Numbered from the stretch's first letter, positions 27,251 through 36,532 are shown. The stretch: 64,000 nucleotides of DNA from Corynebacterium kefirresidentii (GCA_002154655.1 NGUZ01000006.1:1-64000); one strand, 5' to 3'. The notes: generated by a model from the sequence alone, not told the origin. Translations and numbers: made by a program.

Positions 27251-28828
27251 ATGCGATATGCCTATAGCGTTGCTGCCGTCCGCGCGGCGGAGCAGTCCCT
27301 TCTAGCGCAACAAAACTACGACGATGAGCTCATGCGCTTGGCCGCGCGCGGCGTAGCAGCCACGGCCGCAGCCATGCTCGGCCCTAGGCGGCATGTGAGT
27401 ATCCTCGCCGGCCCGGGCGGCAATGGTGGCGATGGCCTCTACGCTGGCGCTTTCCTGGCTAAGGACGGTTATTCGGTAGAGGCCATCCTCGCGGCGGATA
27501 GCGCCCACGAACCCGCGCTGCAGGCGTTTACCGCGGCCGGCGGGGCCATTGTGCACAGTCTGGAGGATGCCGATCTGCTTATCGACGCCGTCGCCGGCCT
27601 CTCCTCCACCCGCGGCCTCTCCGGTGCCCCACTTAAGACCTATACCGAGGCCAAAAAGCGTGGGGTTCCAGTCCTGGCAGTGGATATCCCCTCCGGGATT
27701 AACGCCGATACCGGTGTGGCTGCGACCGATGCAGTGGAGGCGGACGTGACCATTAGCTTTGGCTGGGCCCGCGCCGGACACGTCTTTGCCCCGGAATGCG
27801 GCGCGGTGGTGCTCTGCGATCTCCTCTTGCCAGGCGCGCCGCGCTCTTTTGCAGAAGAGCTGTCTGCCACCGCAGAACCGGTGGGCCATATCGCCAATGA
27901 ACCCACCATCCCCTTGCCCTATCAGTGGCCAACCGAGCCGGTACTCACGGGTGACCAAGGCCTGGTTACCGCCCCAAAGCCGGTGGGCTGCACGGGGCCA
28001 ATTCTGGATCCGACGCCGGGGGCAAAAAGCACCAAGTACACCGGTGGGGTTACCGCGGTATGCGCCGGCAGCACTACCTTTCCCGGCGCAGGCATACTCG
28101 CCGCCACGGGCGCGGTGCGGGCCACCCCCTCCATGGTCCGCGTCGTAGGAAATGACTCTGTGGTCGCAAGCCTGCCGGAGGTAGTTCCCCATGCAAGCGC
28201 CGAAGAAAAGGTCCATGCTCAAGCCTGGGTAGTAGGCCCAGGCCGAGGCACCGGGCCGGAGGCGGCAGCGGAATTACGGGCTGTGCTGGCACGAAAGCTG
28301 CCTACAGTTATCGATGCGGATGCGCTCACGGTGCTGGCACGCAATGAAGATCTGCGAGGACTCGTGCGGGATCATCCCTGCGCCATTCTGACCCCGCATG
28401 CCGGGGAATTTGAGCGGCTCTATACGGCTACACTTGGCCGCGCACTCGATCTCTCGGAGGGCTTAGGGGTACGCCTACAGGAGCTTGCCTTAACGCTCGA
28501 CTGCTTTATCCTGCACAAAGGCCGGATCACCACGGTCACGGCCCCCGGTCAGAAAATATATGGCATGAACGCCGGGCACTCCTATGCAGCTACCGCCGGC
28601 TCCGGTGACGTGCTTTCTGGCATCCTCGGCGCCACGCTAGCCCAGCTGAACATCGCTGAGGTGGATGCGAAGGGGATCATTGCGGAGATCTTGCACGCCG
28701 CAGCCATACACCAACACGCTGCCGCTATTGCCGCCCACACCCCAGACGGCTTCGGGATTTGCTCCGCCTCCCAGATTGCCGCGGCGGCGCCTCAAGCAAT
28801 CGCACGGTTGTTGGTGATGCGGCGCTAG
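27251..28828 (+). CDS. nnr: bifunctional NAD(P)H-hydrate repair enzyme
   Basis: A 525-residue fusion. The N-terminal half (about 1-210) is the NAD(P)HX epimerase, with GPGGNGGDGLYAGAFLA near residue 53. The C-terminal half (about 230-520) is the ADP-dependent dehydratase, with the ribokinase-like motif ATAGSGDVLSGILGA near residue 450. Together they restore damaged hydrated NADH and NADPH. It runs convergent with the ABC ATPase gene, overlapping it by 4 nt. Confidence 0.93.
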   Translation: MRYAYSVAAVRAAEQSLLAQQNYDDELMRLAARGVAATAAAMLGPRRHVSILAGPGGNGGDGLYAGAFLAKDGYSVEAILAADSAHEPALQAFTAAGGAIVHSLEDADLLIDAVAGLSSTRGLSGAPLKTYTEAKKRGVPVLAVDIPSGINADTGVAATDAVEADVTISFGWARAGHVFAPECGAVVLCDLLLPGAPRSFAEELSATAEPVGHIANEPTIPLPYQWPTEPVLTGDQGLVTAPKPVGCTGPILDPTPGAKSTKYTGGVTAVCAGSTTFPGAGILAATGAVRATPSMVRVVGNDSVVASLPEVVPHASAEEKVHAQAWVVGPGRGTGPEAAAELRAVLARKLPTVIDADALTVLARNEDLRGLVRDHPCAILTPHAGEFERLYTATLGRALDLSEGLGVRLQELALTLDCFILHKGRITTVTAPGQKIYGMNAGHSYAATAGSGDVLSGILGATLAQLNIAEVDAKGIIAEILHAAAIHQHAAAIAAHTPDGFGICSASQIAAAAPQAIARLLVMRR

Positions 28829-29466
28829 CTGAGCGCGGCAACCTTCTCCTGCTCAGAAACTCGGCCGTCTTTGACCTCGACCACGCGGTCAGCGAAGGTC
28901 AGCAGGGATCGGTCGTGGGTCACCAGCACGGTGGCGGTATTCATCTCCTGGGTGACATCGCGCAAAAGGCGGATGATCTCCTGGGAAAGGTGAGAATCGA
29001 GCGCGGAGGTAGGCTCATCCGCCAAAAGCAGGTCTGGCTGCTCCATGAGCGCACGGGCGATATTGACGCGCTGGCGCTGGCCGCCAGACATCTGGCCCAT
29101 GCGGCGGTTTCCCATACCTGCCAGGCCCACAAAGTCCAATAGCTCATCGGCGCGCTGTGGGCGCAACTTGCGGCCAGCGATGTGATCCATAATCAATAGT
29201 TGGTCGCGCACATTGAGCGAGGACAGCAGGTTGGCCTGCTGAAAGATGATGGACCGGGTGCCATCTACCTGTACGGAACCGGAATCCGGGGTGATAAGCC
29301 CAGCGGCTACGGATAACAGAGTGGACTTGCCGGAGCCAGACTCGCCCACGATGGCGGTCAGGGTATTGGATTCGGCCTTGAGGGAGGCGTCGGCAAGCGC
29401 GGTAGTGGTTGTCTCGCCGTCCTGGTAGGTCACGGTGGCATTGCGAATATCAAGAATGGTGGACAT
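28825..29466 (-). CDS. ABC transporter ATP-binding protein (MacB/LolD type)
   Basis: A 213-residue ATPase with Walker [10 protein letters not shown] (about 40-48), signature [14 protein letters not shown], Walker B LLLADEP and the H-loop VTHDRSL. The short form with this signature belongs to the MacB/LolD/FtsE group that pairs with FtsX-like permeases. I start at 29466 because GGAGG lies 11 nt upstream and the upstream permease stops at 29468. It should energise that permease in lipid, peptide or antibiotic handling. Confidence 0.9.
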   Translation of the reverse strand: MSTILDIRNATVTYQDGETTTTALADASLKAESNTLTAIVGESGSGKSTLLSVAAGLITPDSGSVQVDGTRSIIFQQANLLSSLNVRDQLLIMDHIAGRKLRPQRADELLDFVGLAGMGNRRMGQMSGGQRQRVNIARALMEQPDLLLADEPTSALDSHLSQEIIRLLRDVTQEMNTATVLVTHDRSLLTFADRVVEVKDGRVSEQEKVAALS

Positions 29467-29467
29467 G

Positions 29468-30451
29468 TTAAGCGTTTCCTCCAAGTGCATCGAGTGGGTT
29501 GGCTTTAGCTACGCGGCGGGTAGCGACGAGGGCGCCGGCCATGCCGAGGGCCCAAATACCAACCGTAGGAACGGCAATGGTGCGCAAAGAGACATCGAAA
29601 GGAACGGTGCCGGAGGCAAGCGCGCCGAACACCCACCCAACGGCAGCGCCCAGGATGGTGCCGGCAGCCAAGATGATGGCGGCTTGCGCCAGGGCATCGC
29701 GCAGCAGGTAGCGCACGGTGGCGCCGAGCGCGCGCAAAATGGACAGGTCTCGGGTGCGCTGAATGGTCCATACGGTCAAGAAAGCGACGGTGACTAGCGC
29801 GGAGATGCCGTACAAGAAGCCCTGCATGGTAAGCAGCGAGCCGCGTTCAGACTGATAGCCCGCCAGACCGGTGAAGGACTTGGACACCTTGACGGAGCCG
29901 GGAGCCTCATGCTTATACAGTGCGGCGGTGCCCACCACGCCCTTCGGGGCGTGGCTAATCTGCTGCCAAGACTCGGTGGAAGCCCATACCACCGCAGAGT
30001 GGGAGTACATGGTCTCTGGGACGGTGCCCTCCACCGGCAGGTCGGTGCCGCCTAGGGTGACGGTTTCGGCCGCATCAATGGAATCTGGCAGGAGCACGCC
30101 CTGCTCTGGGATGGTCTTATCGGTGCCCGGAACCTGAGTGCCGGCCGGCAGGCTAAGGACGGCGACGCCTCCGTGGCCTTCCAACTTGGTCTGCGCCGCG
30201 CCGAGGGGAATACCGTCGCTGGCGATATCGCCGGCGTGCATCGCGGACTCGCTGAAGGAGGGGTCCTCGGTGGAGAAGGAAATATACGGGTACTCCTTTT
30301 CCAGGGACTCCAAAGCGGAAGTATTTTGCTTGGAAAGGCCCTCCGTCAGGCCGGAGAGCATCACGAGCAAAAGGGTGATGAGCGCAACCGTGCCGCCAAT
30401 GAGCGCGAAGCGGCCGCGCGCTGTGGTGATTTCTCTGATTGCTAGGAACAT
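29468..30451 (-). CDS. FtsX-like ABC transporter permease
   Basis: A 327-residue permease: helix 1 near residues 15-37, a periplasmic domain from about 40 to 200, then three helices in the FtsX-type C-terminal domain (about 205-320). This is the MacB/DevC half-permease layout. It forms an operon with the ATPase 1 bp downstream and is divergent from a sensor kinase/regulator pair. That arrangement often means the two-component system controls the transporter. Confidence 0.88.
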   Translation of the reverse strand: MFLAIREITTARGRFALIGGTVALITLLLVMLSGLTEGLSKQNTSALESLEKEYPYISFSTEDPSFSESAMHAGDIASDGIPLGAAQTKLEGHGGVAVLSLPAGTQVPGTDKTIPEQGVLLPDSIDAAETVTLGGTDLPVEGTVPETMYSHSAVVWASTESWQQISHAPKGVVGTAALYKHEAPGSVKVSKSFTGLAGYQSERGSLLTMQGFLYGISALVTVAFLTVWTIQRTRDLSILRALGATVRYLLRDALAQAAIILAAGTILGAAVGWVFGALASGTVPFDVSLRTIAVPTVGIWALGMAGALVATRRVAKANPLDALGGNA

Positions 30452-30509
30452 ACTTCTATATTCGCTTTATGCAGGTCAGAAGTAATCGGCCAGCTCGCTG
30501 AACCTCTAG

Positions 30510-30525
30510 TCAACCAAGTGGTTGA
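30510..30525. promoter_or_regulatory. inverted repeat between the ABC exporter and sensor kinase genes
   Basis: TCAACCA-AG-TGGTTGA is a perfect 7-bp inverted repeat in the divergent gap. It overlaps the first codons of the longest kinase reading frame. It may be an operator for the response regulator encoded downstream, which is inference. Confidence 0.4.
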
Positions 30526-31705
30526 TTCACTGTCCACCCTTGCGCGGATATCCTGGGTGGTTGTGTTTAAAGGACAAAAGTTATGGGTCTATGGTTTGCA
30601 CGCCATGTTCGCGTTTCTGCTGGTCTTCGGCATAGCGCGCGCCTACGTGGACGGCCGGCTCGATGCCCGCGTTATTGGCTTAGCCATCGCCCTCGCCGTG
30701 GTGTACGCCGCACAACGCTGGTTGCCCACGTGGCTCTGGCTGGGTGGACTTTGCCTCCTGTGGCTGGGCTTGATGGTCCATGCGCAGGATTTCATGTGGC
30801 TGGAGTTCCCGCTTATTTTTGTCTTTCTGCGCGCCTTGCCCACCGTTCCTGGGTTGGTCTCCATCGCCATATTGTGGGCGGCGGCCGCTTTCATCCCCGC
30901 CTGGCTACATCCTGAGGGCTGGTCCATCGCGGCGGCGGTAGGACCGCTTATCGGTACCGCCTTTGCGGCCACGGTCTTTTTCATACAGCGGCGACTGCAG
31001 GCGGAGGCGGCGCACCATAGGGACATCGCCAAGCAGCTGCGCGAAACCCAGGCCGAGCTAGCCGCAAGCGAGCACCAAGCCGGCCGGCTGGAGGAGCGCG
31101 AGCGGCTCTCTCGCGAGATTCACGACACCGTCGCACAAGGTCTCAGTTCTATTCTGCTGCTCTCCCGTGCGGCCCGCGGCACCACTGATCCAGCAAACAA
31201 AGAAGAACAGCTGGAAATTATCGAGGAAGTCGCCAGCGAGAATCTCGCCGAGGCCCGCCGCTTTGTCCGGGAGCTCGCCGGCCCCGATGAGCGGCTGGAA
31301 ACCCAGCTCAATTCCCTGCTATCCCAGATGCGCAGCCGCGTGAAAGCCTTGGGCGAAGATACCACCTTTGAACTGGTGGTCTCCGGCAGCGGCAAGGTGC
31401 CTGCCCAGATAAAAAAGGTCATTGTGCGGGCCGCGCAGGAGGGTCTCAATAACGTCATCAAACACGCCCACGCCTCGCGCGCGGTGGTCACGCTCGGACT
31501 TTTCGAAGATGCTGTCACCCTGGACGTTGTTGATAATGGATGCGGCGTAACCGCCTCCCCTAGCAGGGATAATAAGGATCATGGCTTCGGGCTTACCGGC
31601 CTGCGCGACCGCGTGGAGAGCGTGGGCGGCACTATGAACCTAGAATCGGGCGAAGGCACCGCCCTGGCCGTCCGTATCCCGCTGAAGGAGCGAAGCAATG
31701 GTTAA
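30518..31705 (+). CDS. NarL-type sensor histidine kinase
   Basis: Up to 395 residues. About five or six membrane helices span residues 28-155. A coiled linker leads to a HisKA_3 phosphoacceptor box REIHDTVAQG (His near 202) and an HATPase domain with DNGCGV and GLTGLRDRVESVGG near 350-375. The GTG start at 30518 is uncertain: it lies inside a palindrome and has no Shine-Dalgarno. A shorter start before FKGQKLW is possible. It overlaps the response regulator gene by 8 nt. Confidence 0.88.
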   Translation: MVDSLSTLARISWVVVFKGQKLWVYGLHAMFAFLLVFGIARAYVDGRLDARVIGLAIALAVVYAAQRWLPTWLWLGGLCLLWLGLMVHAQDFMWLEFPLIFVFLRALPTVPGLVSIAILWAAAAFIPAWLHPEGWSIAAAVGPLIGTAFAATVFFIQRRLQAEAAHHRDIAKQLRETQAELAASEHQAGRLEERERLSREIHDTVAQGLSSILLLSRAARGTTDPANKEEQLEIIEEVASENLAEARRFVRELAGPDERLETQLNSLLSQMRSRVKALGEDTTFELVVSGSGKVPAQIKKVIVRAAQEGLNNVIKHAHASRAVVTLGLFEDAVTLDVVDNGCGVTASPSRDNKDHGFGLTGLRDRVESVGGTMNLESGEGTALAVRIPLKERSNG

Positions 31706-32315
31706 TGTCATGCTGATTGATGATCACCCAGTGGTCCGCGCCGGCCTGCGCGCCATCCTCAATACCTTCTCCGATGTCGAGGTAGTAATGGAGGGCTCCA
31801 CCGGCGCGGATGTGGATAAGCTTTTTACTGCGGATGCCCCGCAGGTAGACGCTGTGGTCTGCGATATCCAGATGCCCGACGTGGATGGCATCGCAGCCAC
31901 CAAGCGCGTAGTAGACGCCGGCGGCCCGCCCGTGCTCATCTTGACCACCTATGACACGCAGGCCGATATCCTCGCCGCCGTGGAAGCCGGCGCGATGGGC
32001 TACCTGCTCAAGGACTCCCCCGAGCAGGCACTGCACGAGGCCGTGCTCAATACCGCCGCGCACCGCCGCACCCTGGCACCGGAGGTAGTGGACCTCCTAG
32101 CCCAGCGCGTGGGCCGACCGCAGGAATCGCTGTCCACCCGCGAGCTAGAAATCCTCCGGGCGCTGTCCACCGGTTCCTCCAATAAGGAGCTGGCCAAGCA
32201 GCTTTTCATTTCCGAGGCCACCGTCAAGACCCACCTCATCCATATTTTCCAAAAGTTGGGCGTGGAAACCCGCACCGCCGCGGTGACCGTGGCACGAGAG
32301 AGAAAGCTCATTTGA
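31698..32315 (+). CDS. NarL/FixJ-family response regulator
   Basis: A 205-residue regulator. The receiver domain (1-120) has the acidic pair DD at 8-9 and phosphoacceptor Asp56 in CDIQMPDVDG. The LuxR-type helix-turn-helix (about 140-200) includes STRELEILRALSTGSSNKEL. It overlaps the kinase gene and is therefore its partner. The divergent FtsX-like ABC exporter is its most likely target. Confidence 0.94.
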   Translation: MVNVMLIDDHPVVRAGLRAILNTFSDVEVVMEGSTGADVDKLFTADAPQVDAVVCDIQMPDVDGIAATKRVVDAGGPPVLILTTYDTQADILAAVEAGAMGYLLKDSPEQALHEAVLNTAAHRRTLAPEVVDLLAQRVGRPQESLSTRELEILRALSTGSSNKELAKQLFISEATVKTHLIHIFQKLGVETRTAAVTVARERKLI

Positions 32316-33289
32316 TGCTGGACTGCATAGTCATTGGTGCCGGCCAGGCTGGCCTCGCGGTGGGTTATTACCTGCGCAAGAAGGGCCTAGATTTTGTCCT
32401 TCTGGATGCAGAATCCGGTCCGGGCGCAGCCTGGCGCCATACCTGGCCCTCCCTGACGCTTTTTAGCAATGCGGCCTCTTCCAACCTGCCGGGATGGCCC
32501 ATGCCCCACTACGAGGGCTTTCCACCAGCTAGCCACGTTATTGATTATTTTGCCCGTTATGAACAGCGTTACGAACTGCCCATTCGCCGCCCAGTCCGAG
32601 TAGATGAGGTGACCCATGACGGCGCGTGCTTCCACGTTTATGCGGGGGAAGAGAAACTCACCTCGCGCACGGTCGTAGCGGCAACGGGCACGTGGTCCGC
32701 TCCCTTTATCCCCTACTACCCCGGCAACTTTGGCGGAAGGCAATGGCATTCAGCCTTCTATCCGGGCCCCGCGGACTTTGCCGGATCTACCGTGGCGGTC
32801 GTGGGTGCGGCCAATTCCGGTGCTCAGATCGCGGCCGAGCTCTTACTCTCCGGCGTGGAGACAACGTGGTATACCCGCAGCTCCCCGCAGTGGATGCCCG
32901 ATGATGTTGATGGTCGAGTCCTGTTTCAGCGCAATCGCGCCCGCCTCAACGCAATGCTGCGCGGCGAACCAGACCCCGGCGCGGATTCGAACCTGGGCGA
33001 TATCGTGATGGTCCCACCGGTCCAGCGGGCGCGGGATTCCGGGCTCTTGCAGGCCACTCCAATGTTTTCATCCCTCGATGAGGTCAACACAGACCACCTC
33101 ATCTGGTGTACCGGCTTCCGGCCTGCCCTCCGGCCTATCCGCGGGCTCCTTGCGGGCACCTCCCCTACTGTCGACGGCCTCTTCTTGGTGGGATACGGCA
33201 CCTGGACCGGGCCCGGCTCCGCGACCATTACTGGGGTAAGCCCCTTTGCTAGGCAGACCGCGCAAGCCGTTGCGAATATATGTGACTAA
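32315..33289 (+). CDS. flavin-containing monooxygenase / FAD-dependent oxidoreductase
   Basis: A 324-residue protein with an N-terminal FAD Rossmann motif VIGAGQAGLAVGYYL (about 6-20) and a second NAD(P) motif VVGAANSGAQIAAE near residue 152. This layout fits single-component flavin monooxygenases or YpdA/CzcO-type reductases. I place the start at the ATG that overlaps the regulator stop (TGATG) rather than the TTG one codon earlier. Co-translation with the two-component genes is likely. The substrate is unknown. Confidence 0.85.
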   Translation: MLDCIVIGAGQAGLAVGYYLRKKGLDFVLLDAESGPGAAWRHTWPSLTLFSNAASSNLPGWPMPHYEGFPPASHVIDYFARYEQRYELPIRRPVRVDEVTHDGACFHVYAGEEKLTSRTVVAATGTWSAPFIPYYPGNFGGRQWHSAFYPGPADFAGSTVAVVGAANSGAQIAAELLLSGVETTWYTRSSPQWMPDDVDGRVLFQRNRARLNAMLRGEPDPGADSNLGDIVMVPPVQRARDSGLLQATPMFSSLDEVNTDHLIWCTGFRPALRPIRGLLAGTSPTVDGLFLVGYGTWTGPGSATITGVSPFARQTAQAVANICD

Positions 33290-33371
33290 AGCTATAGGTT
33301 GCTCCCCACCCATTCGACTAAACTGCCTCCTCGCAGGTAGTACCAAACGATTAGGGAAAGCTGGTTTATTC

Positions 33372-34121
33372 ATGTCCGCCTGGGATCTCTACGATGACCT
33401 CATCGATGCCATTCCCCGTGACATAGTGGTCTCCCGCGCCGCCCAAAACCCGCGGTGGACCCGCGTTTACACCGAAAGTCCTAGCTGCGGCGTGGCCATG
33501 ACCATGTCAGCAACCTCCCGCCCCGCCCAGATGAGCGCTGAGTACTCCGGCGTTCCCTTACGTGCCATCGCACAGCTGGCCAAGAGTTGGAATTTCTCAG
33601 AAGCATCCTTCGGCATGGCTGCGCTCAATTCCTATTACGCCACGCCTTCCGTGGCCGATGAACATGGCTTTGCGCTTGCCGACGCCCCCTGGCCCCACAT
33701 CTTCGATCCCTTCCGCGAAGCCGTCGCGGGTAAGAAGGTCGCCGTCATTGGCCACTTCCCTTTTGCGCCTAAGGCGCTCAACCAGGCGGCGGATTTTTAT
33801 ATGCTAGAGCGTTCGCTCAATGAGGGCGACTACCCCGATTCCGCCGCCGAGTACATACTGCCCGAGTGCGATTATGTCTTCATTACCGGCTCCGCCTTTG
33901 TTAATAAGACCGCTCCCCGCCTGCTGGAACTCTCCCGCGAGTCCTTCAATGTAATCTTGGGGCCCTCAACGCCCTTGGCCCCTATTCTCCTTCAGGACTA
34001 CGGAGTATCACAGGTCACCGGCATAGTTCCCACCGACGCCGCCGGTATGTTTGAGTGCCTCGAAGAGGGAGATTCCCTCGATATGTTTAATTTCGGGCAC
34101 CGCGTCAGCCTGGGTACTTAG
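33372..34121 (+). CDS. DUF4213/DUF364-type (putative metal-chelating) protein
   Basis: A 249-residue protein resembling the DUF364 family: an N-terminal DUF4213-like segment (1-95) and a Rossmann-like C-terminal part with VAVIGHFPF near residue 122 and ITGSAFVNKTAPRLLELS near 175. Members are thought to bind metals or metal-chelate cofactors, but none is well characterised. I chose the ATG at 33372; upstream frame residues look non-coding. It ends 4 nt inside the convergent VanZ-like gene. Confidence 0.75.
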   Translation: MSAWDLYDDLIDAIPRDIVVSRAAQNPRWTRVYTESPSCGVAMTMSATSRPAQMSAEYSGVPLRAIAQLAKSWNFSEASFGMAALNSYYATPSVADEHGFALADAPWPHIFDPFREAVAGKKVAVIGHFPFAPKALNQAADFYMLERSLNEGDYPDSAAEYILPECDYVFITGSAFVNKTAPRLLELSRESFNVILGPSTPLAPILLQDYGVSQVTGIVPTDAAGMFECLEEGDSLDMFNFGHRVSLGT

Positions 34122-34708
34122 ACAATTACTCCGGCCACAATCGCGGCGGCGAGGGCACCCAAGCCCAATGCGGCCATCCAGCCGATAGCGCGGACGGCGC
34201 GCAGCTGCGCCTTTGCGCTCTTGCGGCTAACTAGGAACGCGCCCAAGGACGCTCCAAGGGTATTGAAAACCACATCGTCGACATCGCTAAAGCCCAGTGA
34301 GAATAGATATTGGGTAGTTTCGATGCCCAAGCTGAGCGCCATGGCTAGAAGGATGGTTCCGCCACGACCAAAGCGGACGTGGCGCGAATGTTGCCCCATC
34401 ACTACCAAGCACGCGCCAAGTGGGAAAAAGAGCGCTATATTGCCCAAGGTATTGGTCCACGGTCCCCACCACGGATGAGGGTTATTAAAGCCGTTGAACA
34501 TTTGCAGATCCAGGCTGCGGCGGGCATGTGCAGAGGCATCGATCACGCCGGGAATATCAATAAACGGCTTGCCCACTGTAGCTACGGCAATAGCCACCAT
34601 AACGACCACGCAGGCAACGCCAGCACTGCGCCGCAACGTGCGCTTGACAGGCGCGCCTTGCGCCCTTACCTGGTGCGAAGTGCGGGTGGATCCAGTGGTC
34701 GTCATCAT
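34118..34708 (-). CDS. VanZ-like membrane protein
   Basis: About 196 residues, with an N-terminal helix (about 30-48) and three or four more helices. The VanZ pattern appears in NIALFFPLGACLVV and LGIETTQYLFSLGFSDVDDV. This is the second VanZ-like gene in the window, the first being at 8663. The start is uncertain: two adjacent ATGs (34708, 34705) and a longer frame to 34774 are possible, none with a clear Shine-Dalgarno. TTAACTT shortly upstream may be a -10 for a leaderless message. Confidence 0.72.
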   Translation of the reverse strand: MMTTTGSTRTSHQVRAQGAPVKRTLRRSAGVACVVVMVAIAVATVGKPFIDIPGVIDASAHARRSLDLQMFNGFNNPHPWWGPWTNTLGNIALFFPLGACLVVMGQHSRHVRFGRGGTILLAMALSLGIETTQYLFSLGFSDVDDVVFNTLGASLGAFLVSRKSAKAQLRAVRAIGWMAALGLGALAAAIVAGVIV

Positions 34709-34795
34709 AATGCCCAAGTTAACAAGCCTGTCTGAAAAATCCCCGGGAGATTCGCTGTCGAATCCCTGCATCACATTTAACGTACGATGGTGAGC

Positions 34796-35761
34796 ATGAG
34801 CACGCTACTAGTAACTCGCAACGAAGATAAAACCGTCACGACCTCCTTTGAAGAGGGAGAGTTCCTCGGCGAGGGTGACATTACCGTTGATGTTTCTTAT
34901 TCTTCTCTGAATTACAAGGATGCCATGGCAATCGCGGGCGACCGCGGTGTCATGCGCACCAGTCCCCTTGTCCCGGGCATCGACGTGGTCGGCACCGTTT
35001 CCGAGTCCAGCGTAGAGCGCCTACCGGTTGGCACCTTGGTCGCCTCCTTCGGTGATGGCCTTGGCGAGTTCCGCCACGGCGGCTACACCCCGAAGCAGCG
35101 CGTTAACTCCCAGGCCACCGTCGCGCTCCCCGCAGACTTCACCGCAGAACAAGCGGCCGCCGTGGGAACCGCAGGTTACACTGCCGCCCTGTGCGTTAAT
35201 TCTCTGCGCGGGCTTCCCGATGGTCCAGTTTTGGTCACCGGCGCCACCGGTGGCGTAGGCTCCATCGCTGTGAACCTCCTCTCCAATGCTGGCTACGAGG
35301 TCCACGCGATGACCGGCCGCCCAGATGACTACTCCCAGTACCTCCACGAGCTAGGCGCCCACACCATTGTGGACCGCGCCGAGTTCGCCGAGTCCGGAAA
35401 GCCCCTGCAGAAGGCAACCTATGCCGGTGCTGTCGATACCTCCGGCTCTCATGTCTTGGCCAATGTATTGGCTCGCACCGTGTGGGGCGGCACCGTCGCC
35501 TCCACCGGTATGGCCGCCGGCCCGGATCTTCCCACCACCGTGTTGCCATTCATTCTGCGCAATGTGCACTTGGCAGGCGTCAATTCCGTAGACGCCCCAC
35601 TGCACTACCGCCAGAACGCTTGGCAGCTGCTCGCACGCAAGCTGGACCTGTCCATCCTCAAGTCCCTGACCAATACGATTCCGTTGTCGGACGTTGTCGA
35701 GGAATCCAAGTCCCTCCTCGAGGGCACCCACCACGGACGCACCGTCCTCAAGATTTCTTAG
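34796..35761 (+). CDS. YhdH/AcuI-type acrylyl-CoA reductase / quinone oxidoreductase
   Basis: A 321-residue medium-chain reductase without the zinc ligands of alcohol dehydrogenases. Typical YhdH features are SSLNYKDAMAI near residue 38, PGIDVVGTV near 64, and the NADPH motif VTGATGGVGSIAV near 150. It probably reduces acrylyl-CoA or related enones. The ATG at 34796 is preferred: TACGAT seven nt upstream suggests a leaderless transcript. An ATG at 34787 is the alternative. A strong terminator follows. Confidence 0.85.
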   Translation: MSTLLVTRNEDKTVTTSFEEGEFLGEGDITVDVSYSSLNYKDAMAIAGDRGVMRTSPLVPGIDVVGTVSESSVERLPVGTLVASFGDGLGEFRHGGYTPKQRVNSQATVALPADFTAEQAAAVGTAGYTAALCVNSLRGLPDGPVLVTGATGGVGSIAVNLLSNAGYEVHAMTGRPDDYSQYLHELGAHTIVDRAEFAESGKPLQKATYAGAVDTSGSHVLANVLARTVWGGTVASTGMAAGPDLPTTVLPFILRNVHLAGVNSVDAPLHYRQNAWQLLARKLDLSILKSLTNTIPLSDVVEESKSLLEGTHHGRTVLKIS

Positions 35762-35785
35762 GGCACTCCTAGACACTCTTGCACG

Positions 35786-35813
35786 GCACCCGCCTTCTTG
35801 GCGGGTGCTTTTT
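35786..35813 (+). terminator. rho-independent terminator
   Basis: GCACCCGCC, a 5-nt loop and GGCGGGTGC followed directly by TTTTT form a textbook terminator 25 bp after the reductase stop. Confidence 0.93.
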
Positions 35814-35850
35814 GTATGTGCGTTTGTAGGTACGGTCACCGCGCGACGCG

Positions 35851-36309
35851 CTAGCTTTCCGACGTCCCCTCTTTAACTACCCCGCGTAGCAATGTGCGGG
35901 AAATCCTCCCCAAGGTTTGTAGGTCTTCATCACTAAGGGTGCCCACCACGAGTTCCTCGACTGCTGCGGTATGTCGCGCGATCGCTGCGGTGAAAGCGGC
36001 ACTCCCCCTTTCCGTCACAGTGACTTCAACTGCACGAGGTCCTAACTCCGGCGCCTCGCGCCTGGAAACCAATTTTCGGGACTCCATGCGCACTAACTGC
36101 CGATGCAACCGCGACTTCTCCCACCGAAGCTCCGCCGCCAATTCATGCGGGCGTGTAGAAATCTGACGCCGACGATTCAGCACGGCCAAGACCGCGTAGT
36201 CTGCCTCGCTCAATCTAGCGCCACTCTGCAGCTCCCTAGAAAGCCGCGCGTGGAGCGCTTCCTGCATGGCGACAAAGTCACCCCACACCGCACTCTGCTC
36301 CACGCGCAT
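35851..36309 (-). CDS. MarR-family transcriptional regulator
   Basis: A 152-residue MarR protein with a winged helix around residues 38-100 (RPHELAAELRWEKSRLHRQLVRMESR as helix-turn-helix). The Trp-Glu-Lys-Ser motif is common in regulators of this branch, including the relative beside leuS in mycobacteria. AAAGGAGG lies upstream of the ATG. Two identical half-site operators sit 47 and 78 bp upstream. It is divergent from an unknown gene that may be its target. Confidence 0.9.
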   Translation of the reverse strand: MRVEQSAVWGDFVAMQEALHARLSRELQSGARLSEADYAVLAVLNRRRQISTRPHELAAELRWEKSRLHRQLVRMESRKLVSRREAPELGPRAVEVTVTERGSAAFTAAIARHTAAVEELVVGTLSDEDLQTLGRISRTLLRGVVKEGTSES

Positions 36310-36355
36310 CGCATTCCTCCTTTGGTTCTCCTTCTATCAACAGTCTATACTGCAG

Positions 36356-36402
36356 AGTTGATCTAGCAACTCATTGGCTTGCCAGAAGTTGATACACCAA
36401 CT
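36356..36402. promoter_or_regulatory. two phased MarR-type operators
   Basis: AGTTG-N6-CAACT occurs at 36356-36371 and again at 36387-36402. The repeats are 31 bp apart, close to three helical turns, so two dimers would bind one face of the DNA. They lie just upstream of the marR start and also precede the divergent unknown gene. Confidence 0.65.
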
Positions 36403-36498
36403 CCCACTACTGCACAGAGATGTGGGTCTACGAGAACCACAATTTCACAAACCCATACCTTTGCTACCAAAAGCACTTTAACGTTCCTTTTGAATACC

Positions 36499-36532
36499 TA
36501 TCTACTGAAACGCACCATTGTTTGAGTAGATA
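36499..36532. promoter_or_regulatory. long inverted repeat upstream of the unknown gene
   Basis: TATCTACTGAAAC (36499-36511) and GTTTGAGTAGATA (36520-36532) are 13-bp arms with one mismatch and an 8-bp spacer. No T run follows. It may be another operator or an RNA hairpin. The remainder of 36403-36642 holds no supported gene. Confidence 0.45.

Noticed and set aside
30583..30915. Plus-strand 110-aa frame with a good Shine-Dalgarno
   Set aside because: Arg-rich out-of-frame shadow of the sensor kinase; the kinase frame has clear membrane helices across the same bases.
31811..31819. Single perfect DnaA box TGTGGATAA in the response regulator gene
   Set aside because: Isolated and within coding sequence; no cluster.
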